A stretch of 18,997 bases of DNA from contig CAYQNS010000066.1 of assembly GCA_964418755.1 (NCBI GenBank), positions 1 to 18,997 of the forward strand, in the 5' to 3' direction. Position 1 is the first letter of the stretch. Each line of letters begins with the position of its first letter. A model generated the notes under the pieces. It ran no database searches. It saw nothing but the letters and a program-made list of their open reading frames with translations, and was not told the DNA's origin. Both the position numbers and the translations under genes were made by a program. This DNA is from 4572-123 sp964418755. GTDB lineage: Bacteria > Desulfobacterota > Desulfobacteria > Desulfobacterales > 4572-123. Of the stretch, positions 1 through 8,119 are shown one piece after another.

Positions 1-102
1 TTTCGTGATCCTTTTGAAACCCCAATGGACAGTAAAAATCAATTTTACTACCGCAGCTTATTGGGCTGTTACGGATGTCAGATACAACCAACAGAAATAT
101 AA
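1..102 (+). CDS. C-terminal end of an unknown protein (5' end outside window)
   Basis: One frame is open from the first base to a TAA at 100-102, giving 33 residues (FRDPFETP... to ...QPTEI). It overlaps the next gene's ATG at 75 by 28 bases, as co-translated neighbours in defence-type operons often do. No family is recognisable from this tail. It could be chance, because the frame is short; the overlap and unremarkable codon use are the only support. Confidence 0.35.
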   Translation, partial: FRDPFETPMDSKNQFYYRSLLGCYGCQIQPTEI

Positions 103-809
103 AGAGATACAAAAAGCCATCCCTATATATTCAAGAATTCATAAAGGATAAGTATAGCAATGAAAAAGCTCAATTTATTGAAATTCTCAAAACACACTTC
201 ATAAACCAAAAAGCATTTGACTATCTGTTAGACGACAAATTTGAAGAATTTATCTCAGAAAGAGAAAAAATAATCATATCCAAAATAAAAGAAATAATTG
301 AATATGATGAAATCAAGACAAGAACGACACTTATCTCGCCAACAAGCCCATTCACCAACAGAATCATTTTTGTCAACACATTGAAGTCCTGTGATGAATA
401 CATTTACTGGGTGGATAAATATTTCACAAAGAAAGGCTTAGAGCTACTTGCAGAATCAGTAAATGAAAAGATAAAAAAAGTAAAAATAATCATGTCCATT
501 GATAAGGTCGATAAAAAATTCAGAAGCATGTTTAAATATTTCAAACAAGAGATGCAAAATAAAAACATCAACTGCGAACTAAAGGTAATCACCGAATCAA
601 AAGTAAAATCATCCATACATGACAGATTCATCATAACAAAATATGAATCATTCAATATCCCATCACCAGACATCATCGCAAGAGGGCAACTTAGCGAAAT
701 ATCCAAAAGCGAGAACAAGGAACAACTGGAAAAAGAATTCGAAGATTTGTGGGAGAAAACTAAAGATATAATCCACGAATGGAATGACATCGAAAGCAAG
801 TTAAAATAG
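75..809 (+). CDS. PLD-like (MIT C-terminal-like) domain protein, accessory
   Basis: This 244-residue, Lys/Ile-rich protein has a helical, charged N-terminal half (about residues 1-85). The C-terminal half resembles phospholipase D-like folds of the MIT C-terminal type: strands around SCDEYIYWVDKYF (about 105-117), then IHDRFIITK near residue 183 and an ARGQL segment near 203, matching the H-x-[RK] plus late glycine-rich pattern. Only one such half-site is present, so nuclease activity cannot be assumed; a sensing or nucleic-acid-binding role is possible. The start is ATG 75 because the frame has a TAA at 33-35, but no good ribosome binding site precedes it. The gene is visibly AT-rich compared with the rest of the window and ends in TAG, suggesting acquisition by transfer. 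Similar proteins occur in phage-defence clusters, but nothing here proves that role. Confidence 0.6.
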   Translation: MSDTTNRNIKRYKKPSLYIQEFIKDKYSNEKAQFIEILKTHFINQKAFDYLLDDKFEEFISEREKIIISKIKEIIEYDEIKTRTTLISPTSPFTNRIIFVNTLKSCDEYIYWVDKYFTKKGLELLAESVNEKIKKVKIIMSIDKVDKKFRSMFKYFKQEMQNKNINCELKVITESKVKSSIHDRFIITKYESFNIPSPDIIARGQLSEISKSENKEQLEKEFEDLWEKTKDIIHEWNDIESKLK

Positions 810-1372
810 GTCACCGGTATTTATTGTAAGTCGGCTTTCAAACTTGACCCACCGTGCTGTTTTTAGAAAGATTAAATTGCATATTAAAACAAATGGTTGA
901 ATAATTGTCGAGTTAATTTTGAGTGCCGATTCTGGCTGAAAGTGGGTCATTATTGCACGTCGATTTACAACTCTTGCGGCTTTAGACATTCCAATATACG
1001 ATATTCAGTCTTTAGTCTCGAAATAGTGAAGACTGCGGCTATCATTGTTCACTCACACCTATGACTTTGAAGACGTGGATTGATAATGAAATTCCACGCT
1101 TTTGTGGTTTCTTTGGTTATACAAGATATTGTGGTGATGGCCTCTGGTATAAAAAGTGTGATTTCTCCAACTTATCACAAGTTCGATAGTTGTTGTGATA
1201 TCTGCTAACCACAACACCATGGGAATGTTTTAAACCATGTCGATTAGTGCGCAGGCTAAAGGACGCAAAATCAATAAAATCATACTACTTTTAATTTGTC
1301 ATGAAAGATTCCGATTATTACCTGTAATTTTATTGACAAGCACGGTAAATTTTAATATATGTCCAACTTCAT
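810..1372. other. Non-coding AT-rich gap with possible insertion-sequence scars
   Basis: No convincing gene lies in these 563 bases. Two related motifs sit in opposite orientation: one at 830-853 (on the minus strand GGTGGGTCAAGTTTGAAAGC then CGAC) and one at 924-950 (GCCGATTCTGGCTGAAAG then TGGGTCA). Such GTGGGTCA plus GCCGA blocks recall the repeated terminal motifs of IS21-family elements, but no istA or istB gene is present. A short minus-strand open frame at 801-989 only translates these motifs. The last 40 bases hold the tRNA promoter. Confidence 0.4.
1333..1361 (+). promoter_or_regulatory. Sigma70-type promoter of tRNA-Leu
   Basis: A perfect -35 box TTGACA lies at 1333-1338. With a 17-base spacer the -10 is TATATG (1356-1361, 4 of 6 matches to TATAAT). 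Transcription would start about 5-7 bases before the tRNA 5' end at 1373. Confidence 0.6.
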
Positions 1373-1459
1373 GCCGGAGTGGTGAAACTGGTAGACGCAC
1401 GGGACTCAAAATCCCGCGGGGGCGACCCCGTCTCGGTTCGATTCCGAGCTCCGGCACCA
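1373..1459 (+). tRNA. tRNA-Leu (anticodon CAA)
   Basis: This is an 87-base class II tRNA with encoded CCA. The acceptor stem GCCGGAG (1373-1379) pairs with CTCCGGC (1449-1455), followed by discriminator A and CCA. The anticodon stem CGGGA/TCCCG encloses the loop CTCAAAA, giving anticodon CAA, which reads TTG. The long variable arm (GGGGGCGACCCCG region) and T-loop GGTTCGATTCC are typical of leucine tRNAs. It has its own promoter and terminator. tRNA-Leu(CAA) genes are known integration sites for genomic islands in other bacteria, notable because the DNA to the left looks foreign. Confidence 0.97.
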
Positions 1460-1497
1460 GCAAAAATACCGGTGTTTGACACTTGTTTGTTTCAGTA

Positions 1498-1531
1498 GGC
1501 CCCATGGCGTTTGTCGTGGGGCCTTTTTTTT
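1498..1531 (+). terminator. Rho-independent terminator after tRNA-Leu
   Basis: GGCCCCA (1498-1504) pairs with TGGGGCC (1517-1523), with additional inner pairing, and is followed directly by eight T (1524-1531). It ends the tRNA transcript. Confidence 0.9.
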
Positions 1532-1626
1532 GGTGCTCTGCGGCTTTGAGTGAGAAAATTCACCCATGGGAGTCCGGCAGCCTATTCCAATGATATGGTT
1601 GACTCTTAAAGGAATTTTGCATATGA

Positions 1627-3693
1627 ATGCAACATATGGAAAATAAATTAAGACACATTAATTTTGTGCTGCATGCGCTTCGCAAAATTCATCGGTTGAT
1701 TATTGTGGAAAAAAACAGGGATCGTCTGATTCAGGGAATCTGCGATAACCTGGCCGTGACTTCCGGTTATTGCTGCGTCTGGATGGTTTTGGTAGACAGC
1801 GCCGGTAGATATATGAATTCGACGGGGTCCGGACTGGGAGAAGAATTTCGGTCTTTGTGTACACTTCTGAAAAAGAATCAATTTGTTCCGTGTGCGCAAA
1901 AAGCCCTTGCCCGGGGCGATGTTGTTTTAACAAAAAGCTCCCGCACTGCCTGCGACACCTGTCCCCTTGCAGGGCATTACGGCACCCATGCCGCCATGAC
2001 TGTCCGCATGAAGCATAAGGACCGGATTTACGGCGTGCTTACTGTGACCGTTTCAGGGGAATCGACGGACAATCCTGAGGAATATGGCTTGTTGCAGGAG
2101 ATTGCCGAAGATATTGCCTTTGCCCTGCATAATCTCGACATGGAAGAGGCCCACCGGTTTTCCGAAGAAGCCCTGGAAAAAAGTGAGCAGAAATATCTTG
2201 CCCTAGTGGAGAACATCAGTGAGGTACTATATGCCGTCGACAAAAAGGGAATGATAACCTATGTGAGTCCATACGTGAAAGTGCTCGGAGGATATGCTCC
2301 CTCTGAATTGATCGGCAAATCTTTTGTGGATTTTGTCTATCAGGAAGATATACCGGGTCGCATAGAGCAGTTTCAAAAAACCGTTTCCGGTGTAAACGAG
2401 TCCAGTGAATACCGATTTGTGACCAAATCGGGTGCCGTACTCTGGGTAAAGACTTCCGGCCGGGCCGTTTTTGAAAAAGATCAGGTTGTCGGTGTACAGG
2501 GCGCATTGACGGATATCACCGACCTGAAGCGTGCCGAAAAAAAATTGAAAGCGAGCGAACAGATATATAAAACGCTTTTTCAGGTTACTCCGGCTGCAAC
2601 CGCTATTATCGAGAATGACATGACGCTGTCCATGGTAAATGCCCAATTCGAAAGGCTCTGCGGATACTCCAGAGAAGAGATCGAAGGAAAGAAAAAATGG
2701 GTTGAATTTGTACTGCCGAAGGATCTTGAGAGAATGCGTGAATATCACGGACAACGCCGCGGGGACCCGGATTCCGCTCCCGGGGAATATGAATTTCGCT
2801 TCATTGACCGCCATAAAGACGTTAAAAATATTGCCCTGAATGTTGCGGTTATCCCGGAAACCGGGAAAAGCATAGCGGCACTGGTGGATATCACCAGAAT
2901 GAAACAGGTAGAAAAAAGGCTCCGGCAGGCTCAAAAGCTGGAAAGCATCGGCACTCTGGCCGGCGGGATCGCTCATGACTTTAACAATATCCTGGCCGGA
3001 ATGTTGGGGTATGCCCAATTGGCAATGCTGGGGCTTCCCAAGAGTTCACAGGTTCACACCAATCTTGAAAATATCATAGGGGCCGGCCGCCGCGGCAGGG
3101 ATCTCATAAAACAGATCTTGAGCTTCAGTCTTTATGAAACGACCCGGACCGAACCCGTTCTGGTCAGGCCCATTATCAAGGAAATCGTAAAACTGCTGGG
3201 AGCGACCCTGTCGTCCACCATCGAAATTCGTCAAATCCTGAAAGGTGACCAGGAATACGTGATGGCGGATGCCACAAAAATTCATCAGATTTTGACCAAC
3301 CTCTGCACCAATGCCGGTTATGCGATGCAGGAAAATGGTGGTATCCTGGAATTGAAAACCGATATAGTGGAGATCGGGGGCGAGGCGGCCGGTTTTAATT
3401 TTAACCTTACGCCGGGAAAATATTTGAAAATAACGGTCAGCGATACGGGCTGCGGCATTGACCAGGAAGTTCTGGATAAAATATTCGAACCCTATTTTAC
3501 CACCAAGCCCCATGGACAGGGCAGCGGTCTGGGTCTGGCGGTGGTCAGGGGCATTGCAGCCGGTTGCGGCGGGACCATAACCGTATACAGTGAACCGGAA
3601 AAGGGAACTACCTTCAATGTATACCTGCCTGTCGTGGAAAAGGATAAAGTCCGAATCGATAAAGGCAAACCCGTTGCCGGCCATAGGCACTGA
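1627..3693 (+). CDS. GAF/PAS/PAS sensor histidine kinase, orphan
   Basis: This 688-residue cytoplasmic sensor kinase has no transmembrane segment. Domains in order: a GAF-like region (about 10-170, with a Cys-rich stretch ACDTCPLAGH near 108-117), PAS (about 185-305), PAS (about 310-428), a HisKA dimerisation domain with the phospho-acceptor His450 in GGIAHDFNNIL, and an HATPase domain with N-box N558/N562, DTGCGI (606-611), a FEPYFTTK segment and GSGLGLA (632-638). This is the HDFNNIL family often fused to a C-terminal receiver, but here the protein ends about 30 residues after the ATPase domain. No response regulator gene is in the window, so its partner lies elsewhere. The ATG at 1627 sits 13 bases after AAAGGA; a second ATG at 1636 is possible. 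The signal sensed is unknown. Confidence 0.93.
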   Translation: MQHMENKLRHINFVLHALRKIHRLIIVEKNRDRLIQGICDNLAVTSGYCCVWMVLVDSAGRYMNSTGSGLGEEFRSLCTLLKKNQFVPCAQKALARGDVVLTKSSRTACDTCPLAGHYGTHAAMTVRMKHKDRIYGVLTVTVSGESTDNPEEYGLLQEIAEDIAFALHNLDMEEAHRFSEEALEKSEQKYLALVENISEVLYAVDKKGMITYVSPYVKVLGGYAPSELIGKSFVDFVYQEDIPGRIEQFQKTVSGVNESSEYRFVTKSGAVLWVKTSGRAVFEKDQVVGVQGALTDITDLKRAEKKLKASEQIYKTLFQVTPAATAIIENDMTLSMVNAQFERLCGYSREEIEGKKKWVEFVLPKDLERMREYHGQRRGDPDSAPGEYEFRFIDRHKDVKNIALNVAVIPETGKSIAALVDITRMKQVEKRLRQAQKLESIGTLAGGIAHDFNNILAGMLGYAQLAMLGLPKSSQVHTNLENIIGAGRRGRDLIKQILSFSLYETTRTEPVLVRPIIKEIVKLLGATLSSTIEIRQILKGDQEYVMADATKIHQILTNLCTNAGYAMQENGGILELKTDIVEIGGEAAGFNFNLTPGKYLKITVSDTGCGIDQEVLDKIFEPYFTTKPHGQGSGLGLAVVRGIAAGCGGTITVYSEPEKGTTFNVYLPVVEKDKVRIDKGKPVAGHRH

Positions 3694-3785
3694 CGAATTC
3701 TGTTCTGAACGGTGAACCCTGAATTTATGAACAAGCATAATTATTTCTATTCGATTCAAAAATAAAAAATTGTTCAGGAGGATAT

Positions 3786-4583
3786 ATGAATATTTGCAAA
3801 GTTGAAGCAAGGGATCTGCCGGACCTTTGGTTTCAGGCCGTTTATAATATTCTGGATAACGGAAAAAGATTCACAATTGACCGTGGATCCTATGCCGGAC
3901 AGACCCGCCTGGAGTATGATTATTTTACGGGGCACATCAAGTTTCCCGGCACCCAGCCGTTGATTCCGGAAATTCCGGTTGCCTGCAACATCCCCAATCC
4001 GGTGGAGAACGACTATATCTACGGCGGCGAGGGGTACAGCCGCTCCTATATCGAATATCTCATGACCCCCCACAAGGAAAAGGGAGAATCGTATACCTAC
4101 GGTGAAAGGCTCACCCGGGCGCCGATCAGAGGCAACAAGCTGTCCTGGTGGCAGGCTGACAAGTCGGATATCATTGACCGTCGGGAGGTGGATGGCCGGA
4201 TTGTTTTTGAAGAAGACGGCCAGATCTATATCAATCAGATCGAATGGGTTATCCGGACCTATAAAGATTTCGGCACCCGCAACAACCAGATGGTGCTCCA
4301 GGTGGCACATCCAGCTGATCTTACACTCGTGGATCCGCCCTGCCTGCGCCACATTGACACCCGGATTCAGGACAATGCGCTCCATTTTTTCGTGTATTTC
4401 CGTTCCTGGGACCTGTGGAACGGACTTCCGGCCAACCTGGCCGGCATCCAGAACCTGAAAGAGTTCATGGCTGCCGAGATCGGCGTGGAGGACGGAGAGA
4501 TGCTGGTGGAAAGCAAGGGCCTTCACCTGTACGGATATGCCGAGGATCTGGCCCGGTTAAGATGTTTCAAGGATTTTGAGTGA
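3786..4583 (+). CDS. Thymidylate synthase-family enzyme
   Basis: This 265-residue protein matches the normal length of thymidylate synthases, which methylate dUMP to dTMP using methylene-tetrahydrofolate. Visible landmarks are the catalytic cysteine in VDPPCLRHI (Cys186), the phosphate-binding RSxD (Arg206-Ser207-Asp209) in YFRSWDLWNGLPANLAG, Asn217 at the usual base-recognising asparagine, and YGERL (105-109) in place of the common YGxQWR. Overall divergence from E. coli ThyA (LRHI in place of the usual H after PPC) suggests the archaeal-like or divergent branch; a dCMP/dUMP hydroxymethylase is an alternative. AGGAGG six bases before ATG fixes the start. It lies 57 bases before the fumarase gene, probably co-transcribed. 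Confidence 0.75.
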   Translation: MNICKVEARDLPDLWFQAVYNILDNGKRFTIDRGSYAGQTRLEYDYFTGHIKFPGTQPLIPEIPVACNIPNPVENDYIYGGEGYSRSYIEYLMTPHKEKGESYTYGERLTRAPIRGNKLSWWQADKSDIIDRREVDGRIVFEEDGQIYINQIEWVIRTYKDFGTRNNQMVLQVAHPADLTLVDPPCLRHIDTRIQDNALHFFVYFRSWDLWNGLPANLAGIQNLKEFMAAEIGVEDGEMLVESKGLHLYGYAEDLARLRCFKDFE

Positions 4584-4640
4584 TTTCTGTCTGCTTTGTC
4601 GTTTTTTTCGAAACTTTAAGAAAAAATAAGGAGAATCAAA

Positions 4641-6251
4641 ATGCCCAAGTTTATCTATCAGGAAATGTTTCCCATGGGGGTAGACACCACTCAATACCGT
4701 CTGCTTACCCGGGATCATGTTACTGTTAAATCCTTTGAGGGCAGGGATATTCTGCTTATCGATGCTCCGGGTCTGACCCTGCTTGCCAGACAGGCTTTTA
4801 CGGACGTATCTCATCTATTGCGCCCTTCCCATCTCAAACTGACGGCTGAAATTTTCAAGGATCCGGAAGCTTCGGAAAACGACCGGCTGGTGGCTCTGGA
4901 CATGCTTAAAAATGCCGTGATCTCCGCTGAAGGCGAATTCCCTCTATGCCAGGATACGGGAACCGGCATCGTGCTCGGCAAAAAAGGCCAGCAGGTGTTT
5001 ACCGGGTACTGCGACGAAGAGGCCCTTGCCCGGGGAATATTTGACGCTTATACCCAAAATAACCTGCGCTACTCCCAGAACGCGCCGCTGACCATGTTTG
5101 ATGAGAAAAATACCGGATGCAATCTCCCGGCCCAGATAGAGCTTTATGCCACCGAAGGCGATGCCTACAAATTTCTGTTTATCGCAAAGGGCGGCGGGTC
5201 AGCCAACAAAACTTACTTGTACCAGGAAACCAAAGCGGTGTTGAATCCCGAAACCCTGGTAGAGTTTATGAAGGCGAAAATGAAGACGCTGGGCACGGCG
5301 GCCTGCCCGCCGTATCACCTGGCCTTTGTTGTCGGCGGCACGTCGGCCGAGTTCAACCTCAAGACCGTTAAATTGGCGTCTGCCGGATACCTCGACGCCC
5401 TGCCCACGAGCGGCAGTGAAACCGGCCATGCCTTCAGGGATGTCGCGCTGGAACGGGAAGTCCTGAAAGTGTCCCGGCAGCTTGGCATCGGGGCACAGTT
5501 CGGCGGCAAGTACTTCTGCCTGGATGTCAGGATCATCCGGTTGCCGCGCCACGGCGCATCCTGTCCCATTGGTGTGGGGGTCAGTTGCAGTGCTGATCGC
5601 AACGTCAAGGCCAAAATTACCCGCGATGGCATTTTCCTGGAAAGACTTGAGGTCAGCCCGGAAAAGTATATGCCGGAAATCAAAGCCGCCGCCGACAAGG
5701 CCGTGGCCGTGGACCTGGATCAGCCCATGGACGATATCCGGGCATTGCTCACAAAATATCCGGTGGCCACCCCGCTGAGCCTCACCGGTAAAATCGTGGT
5801 GGCCCGGGATATTGCCCATGCCAAATTGAAGGAGCGACTGGATAACGGAGAGGATCTGCCCGAATACGTTAAGAACCATATCATATATTATGCCGGGCCG
5901 GCCAAGACCCCCAAAGGCTATGCCGCAGGCTCCTTCGGCCCCACTACCGCGGCACGAATGGACCCCTATGTCCCGATTTTTCAGGCCGAAGGCGGCTCCA
6001 TGGTCATGCTGGCCAAGGGCAACCGGTCAAAAGTAGTGACCGATGCCTGTAAAAAGTACGGCGGATTTTATCTGGGGTCCATCGGCGGGTCGGCAGCCCG
6101 GCTCGGCAAGGAGTGCATCACCCATATGGAAATTCTCGAATACCCGGAACTGGGCATGGAGGCGATCTATATGATCACGGTAAAGGATTTTCCGGCATTT
6201 ATCCTGGTGGATGACAAGGGTAATGATTTTTTTGACGGGCTTCTGGATTGA
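4641..6251 (+). CDS. fum: Fumarate hydratase, class I (one-piece, Fe-S)
   Basis: This 536-residue enzyme interconverts fumarate and L-malate with an oxygen-sensitive [4Fe-4S] cluster. The N-terminal alpha part carries PLCQDTGT (Cys103), TAACPPYH (Cys222) and GVSCSADR (Cys316), matching the three cluster ligands of E. coli FumA (Cys105, Cys224, Cys318). The C-terminal beta part (from about residue 345) carries YYAGPAKTPKGYAAGSFGPT and KGNRS. It is fused as in FumA/FumB rather than split into two subunits as in many anaerobes. AAGGAG seven bases before ATG supports the start. In sulfate reducers this enzyme serves the citric acid cycle or fumarate respiration. Confidence 0.93.
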   Translation: MPKFIYQEMFPMGVDTTQYRLLTRDHVTVKSFEGRDILLIDAPGLTLLARQAFTDVSHLLRPSHLKLTAEIFKDPEASENDRLVALDMLKNAVISAEGEFPLCQDTGTGIVLGKKGQQVFTGYCDEEALARGIFDAYTQNNLRYSQNAPLTMFDEKNTGCNLPAQIELYATEGDAYKFLFIAKGGGSANKTYLYQETKAVLNPETLVEFMKAKMKTLGTAACPPYHLAFVVGGTSAEFNLKTVKLASAGYLDALPTSGSETGHAFRDVALEREVLKVSRQLGIGAQFGGKYFCLDVRIIRLPRHGASCPIGVGVSCSADRNVKAKITRDGIFLERLEVSPEKYMPEIKAAADKAVAVDLDQPMDDIRALLTKYPVATPLSLTGKIVVARDIAHAKLKERLDNGEDLPEYVKNHIIYYAGPAKTPKGYAAGSFGPTTAARMDPYVPIFQAEGGSMVMLAKGNRSKVVTDACKKYGGFYLGSIGGSAARLGKECITHMEILEYPELGMEAIYMITVKDFPAFILVDDKGNDFFDGLLD

Positions 6252-6256
6252 TATGT

Positions 6257-6280
6257 AACATGGTCATGTTCGATTTTTTT
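6257..6280 (+). terminator. Weak terminator after the fumarase gene
   Basis: AACAT/ATGTT forms a short stem around GGTC (6257-6270), followed after CGA by seven T. The stem is AT-rich and only 5-6 bp. It lies six bases past the fumarase stop. A second perfect 6-bp inverted repeat, ATGTGA-gaa-TCACAT, lies at 6331-6345 in the same convergent gap. Confidence 0.4.
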
Positions 6281-6375
6281 AATATTTGCGGACAATTTAT
6301 GTGCTGACAATAAGTCCGGCCGATTCTTGCATGTGAGAATCACATTTCGAACAAGCCCACAAAGCCCTCTACCAT

Positions 6376-6753
6376 TTAAATGGTTTTGCCGACGGCAAGG
6401 CCGAGGAAGAATACACCGATCCCTGCCACGACCTGGAAAACCACATTGCCCATTCCCATCAGCATTTCCGAATCGGACAGGAATTGACCGGTTTCTGAGA
6501 CAAGCGTTGAAAAGGTGGTAAAAGCACCGATAAAGCCGACAAATATTACGGTTCGTGCATCTGTGCCAAGGCTCCATCGGCCAATGGCAAAAGCATAGAG
6601 TGCTCCGAATAAAAAACATCCGATGACATTGACAACGGCTGTCCCCCATGGAAACCCAGGCCCCAGCCATCGCTGCGTGGCGCTGGTCAATCCATATCTG
6701 GATAATGTACCCAATGCGCCGCCCAATGCAATCCACAACAGTTTTTGCAACAT
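6376..6753 (-). CDS. crcB: Fluoride-specific channel CrcB/FluC
   Basis: This 125-residue, four-helix membrane protein has the full set of family motifs: GGALGTLSRYG near the N-terminus (11-21), NVIGCFLFG (42-50) and GFIGAFTTFSTLVSET in the third helix. Fluc channels are dual-topology dimers that export fluoride passively. Length is standard. AAAAGGAA precedes the ATG by about nine bases. It is convergent with the fumarase gene and separated from the upstream minus-strand operon by two terminators, so it has its own promoter. Confidence 0.93.
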   Translation of the reverse strand: MLQKLLWIALGGALGTLSRYGLTSATQRWLGPGFPWGTAVVNVIGCFLFGALYAFAIGRWSLGTDARTVIFVGFIGAFTTFSTLVSETGQFLSDSEMLMGMGNVVFQVVAGIGVFFLGLAVGKTI

Positions 6754-6858
6754 CTGTAGTATTCCTTTTCAGTATTGTATATCTCTACCCTGGAGGCGTT
6801 TGCAGTCCCGATTTTTTAAAATAACCGTTTCAAGTTTTTAAATTTTCGGATTGTTCAT

Positions 6859-6892
6859 AAAAAAACTCCCGCCGTTTTTTACCCGACAGGAG
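6859..6892 (-). terminator. Rho-independent terminator (distal of a tandem pair)
   Basis: Read on the minus strand, CTCCTGTCG (6892-6884) pairs with CGGCGGGAG (6874-6866) over nine pairs including G-U wobbles, and seven T follow (6865-6859). It stops leftward transcripts before crcB. Confidence 0.75.
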
Positions 6893-6903
6893 CCTTTGGC
6901 CTT

Positions 6904-6945
6904 ACAAAAAACAACTCCTGTTAAATAGAGTTTCAAACAGGAGTT
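6904..6945 (-). terminator. Rho-independent terminator (proximal of a tandem pair)
   Basis: AACTCCTGTT (6913-6922) and AACAGGAGTT (6936-6945) form a perfect 10-bp stem with a 13-base loop, followed on the minus strand by GTTTTTTG. It lies about 270 bases past the end of the ridA-cyuA-cbiR operon, the only leftward unit that could need it. Confidence 0.75.
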
Positions 6946-7214
6946 CTATCTTGTCGAAGTTACGCTGAAAATAGTTGCCTCGTTGTACAAAGTCAAGAAA
7001 AAATCGCTTTGAAAGTCTGCTCTCCCTTCTGTTTTCGGGCCATGGGTGAATTGATTGGCGAACAGGATTTGAGAATCCGGATGGTAGAAGTAAAGCCGTT
7101 CTATAACAGTACGGGTCCGCCTCTACGGCGAAATAGGACCATGTTCGGTCACTTTCTTGAAAGAATATAAGCCATCGTCTGATAAGTGAGCTGCTTTAAA
7201 TGAAGCGGTGTTGC

Positions 7215-8075
7215 TCAGGATGGTTTTTTCATGGCATTTTTTACTACGGCCATGGATTTTTCCAGATCGTCGGGGGTAAACACTTCAAGGTTCAGGATAC
7301 CGCTGAATCCGATGTTTTCAAGGGCTTTTATCCAACGCTGAACCCGGGGTTCGGGCAGATGATCAAGTCCTATGTGATCGGTGTCATTGCTGACGCCGTG
7401 CAGATGAATTTCGTGAATCTCTTCTTTAAAGCTTTCAATGGTGCGGCATATATCTTCGCGGCCCAGCACCAGGTGTCCAATGTCCAGGCATAGCCGACAA
7501 AAACCGTTCTTTATAAACGGGCTTAAAAACGCCGGAGAGAAATTTATATTTTCCACCACCAGGCTTTTTGACCAGCCCAGTTCTTGTTCCAGTATTTTCA
7601 GGCCGGCAAGCCCCTGGTCGGTCCATTGCTTCCAGTTGTTGCCCCGGCCCGTTTTAAAATAGGCACCCGGCACGGCGGTGAGGGTAGGGGGAGTGAAAGG
7701 AATGTGCAGGACGTAATTGACCGGGCTTAATGAAGCGGTTTTATGAAAACAGTCCATGGCCAGACAGATGGATTCTTTCTGTTTGCTTTGTTTGCTTGAT
7801 GCTATTTCCAGTGATGCCGGGAGGTGCACCGAATAGGTCAGATGTTTTTCCATGCTCATCTGTTTGAGCATGGAAATGGTGTCTTCATCAGGGATGTTGT
7901 GCAGATCCGGTGTGTGAAACAGTACAATCTCGATATGATTCAGTCTGGCTGACAGCTTTTCAATATTTTCTCTCAGATTTTTGCCGTAAACCATGGACGG
8001 AGCACCAAGAGTAAATGTTTTTTTGTTCATTTTTTTGTTTATTTCAGGAAAAAATGGTGTCCGCGTCTGTGTCAC
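7215..8075 (-). CDS. cbiR: TIM-barrel AP-endonuclease-2 family protein, likely cobamide-remodelling CbiR
   Basis: This 286-residue protein belongs to the sugar-phosphate isomerase / AP-endonuclease-2 superfamily. Metal-site landmarks are HIEIVLF (47-53), YSVHLPASLE (81-90), YVLHIPF, VVENINF, CLDIGHL, IHEIHLHG and a terminal LNLEVF. The N-terminal pattern (LGAPS...ENI...HIEIVLFHT...IPDEDTISML...LTYSVHLP) fits the CbiR branch, which cleaves the phosphodiester of cobamides so the lower ligand can be replaced. That would suit a genome using corrinoid methyltransferases, but the subfamily call is from memory of the family pattern and a generic isomerase remains possible. The longest frame begins at GTG 8075; an internal ATG at 8030 (MNKKTF) is equally plausible because neither has a clear ribosome site. 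It follows cyuA by 44 bases. Confidence 0.65.
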   Translation of the reverse strand: MTQTRTPFFPEINKKMNKKTFTLGAPSMVYGKNLRENIEKLSARLNHIEIVLFHTPDLHNIPDEDTISMLKQMSMEKHLTYSVHLPASLEIASSKQSKQKESICLAMDCFHKTASLSPVNYVLHIPFTPPTLTAVPGAYFKTGRGNNWKQWTDQGLAGLKILEQELGWSKSLVVENINFSPAFLSPFIKNGFCRLCLDIGHLVLGREDICRTIESFKEEIHEIHLHGVSNDTDHIGLDHLPEPRVQRWIKALENIGFSGILNLEVFTPDDLEKSMAVVKNAMKKPS

Positions 8076-8119
8076 AGGGTGAAAAATCGTTATTTAAATA
8101 AGGGCACGGTTTTTTGTTT

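Larger units (their letters stand above)
6754..7214. other. Gap between crcB and the cbiR-like gene
   Basis: No gene is visible in these 461 bases. The stretch holds the crcB leader (AT-rich, 6754-6858), two terminators for the operon to the right (6859-6945), and about 250 bases (6960-7200) in which I see no recognisable feature. I looked for a fluoride riboswitch ahead of crcB and could not match its conserved bases. Confidence 0.5.

Noticed and set aside
801..989. 62-codon minus-strand open frame overlapping the PLD-like gene end
   Set aside because: It only translates the putative insertion-sequence end motifs; no start site or family evidence.
2227..3018. Long minus-strand open frame (263 codons) inside the histidine kinase
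   Set aside because: It is antisense to a complete GAF/PAS/HisKA/HATPase gene and has no domain-like composition.
3774..4526. Minus-strand open frame of 250 codons
   Set aside because: It is the shadow of the thymidylate synthase-family gene, whose motifs are intact on the plus strand.
6754..6860. Possible fluoride riboswitch ahead of crcB
   Set aside because: An ACGCCTCC segment is present, but the conserved GATGG start and pseudoknot partners of the crcB motif could not be found.
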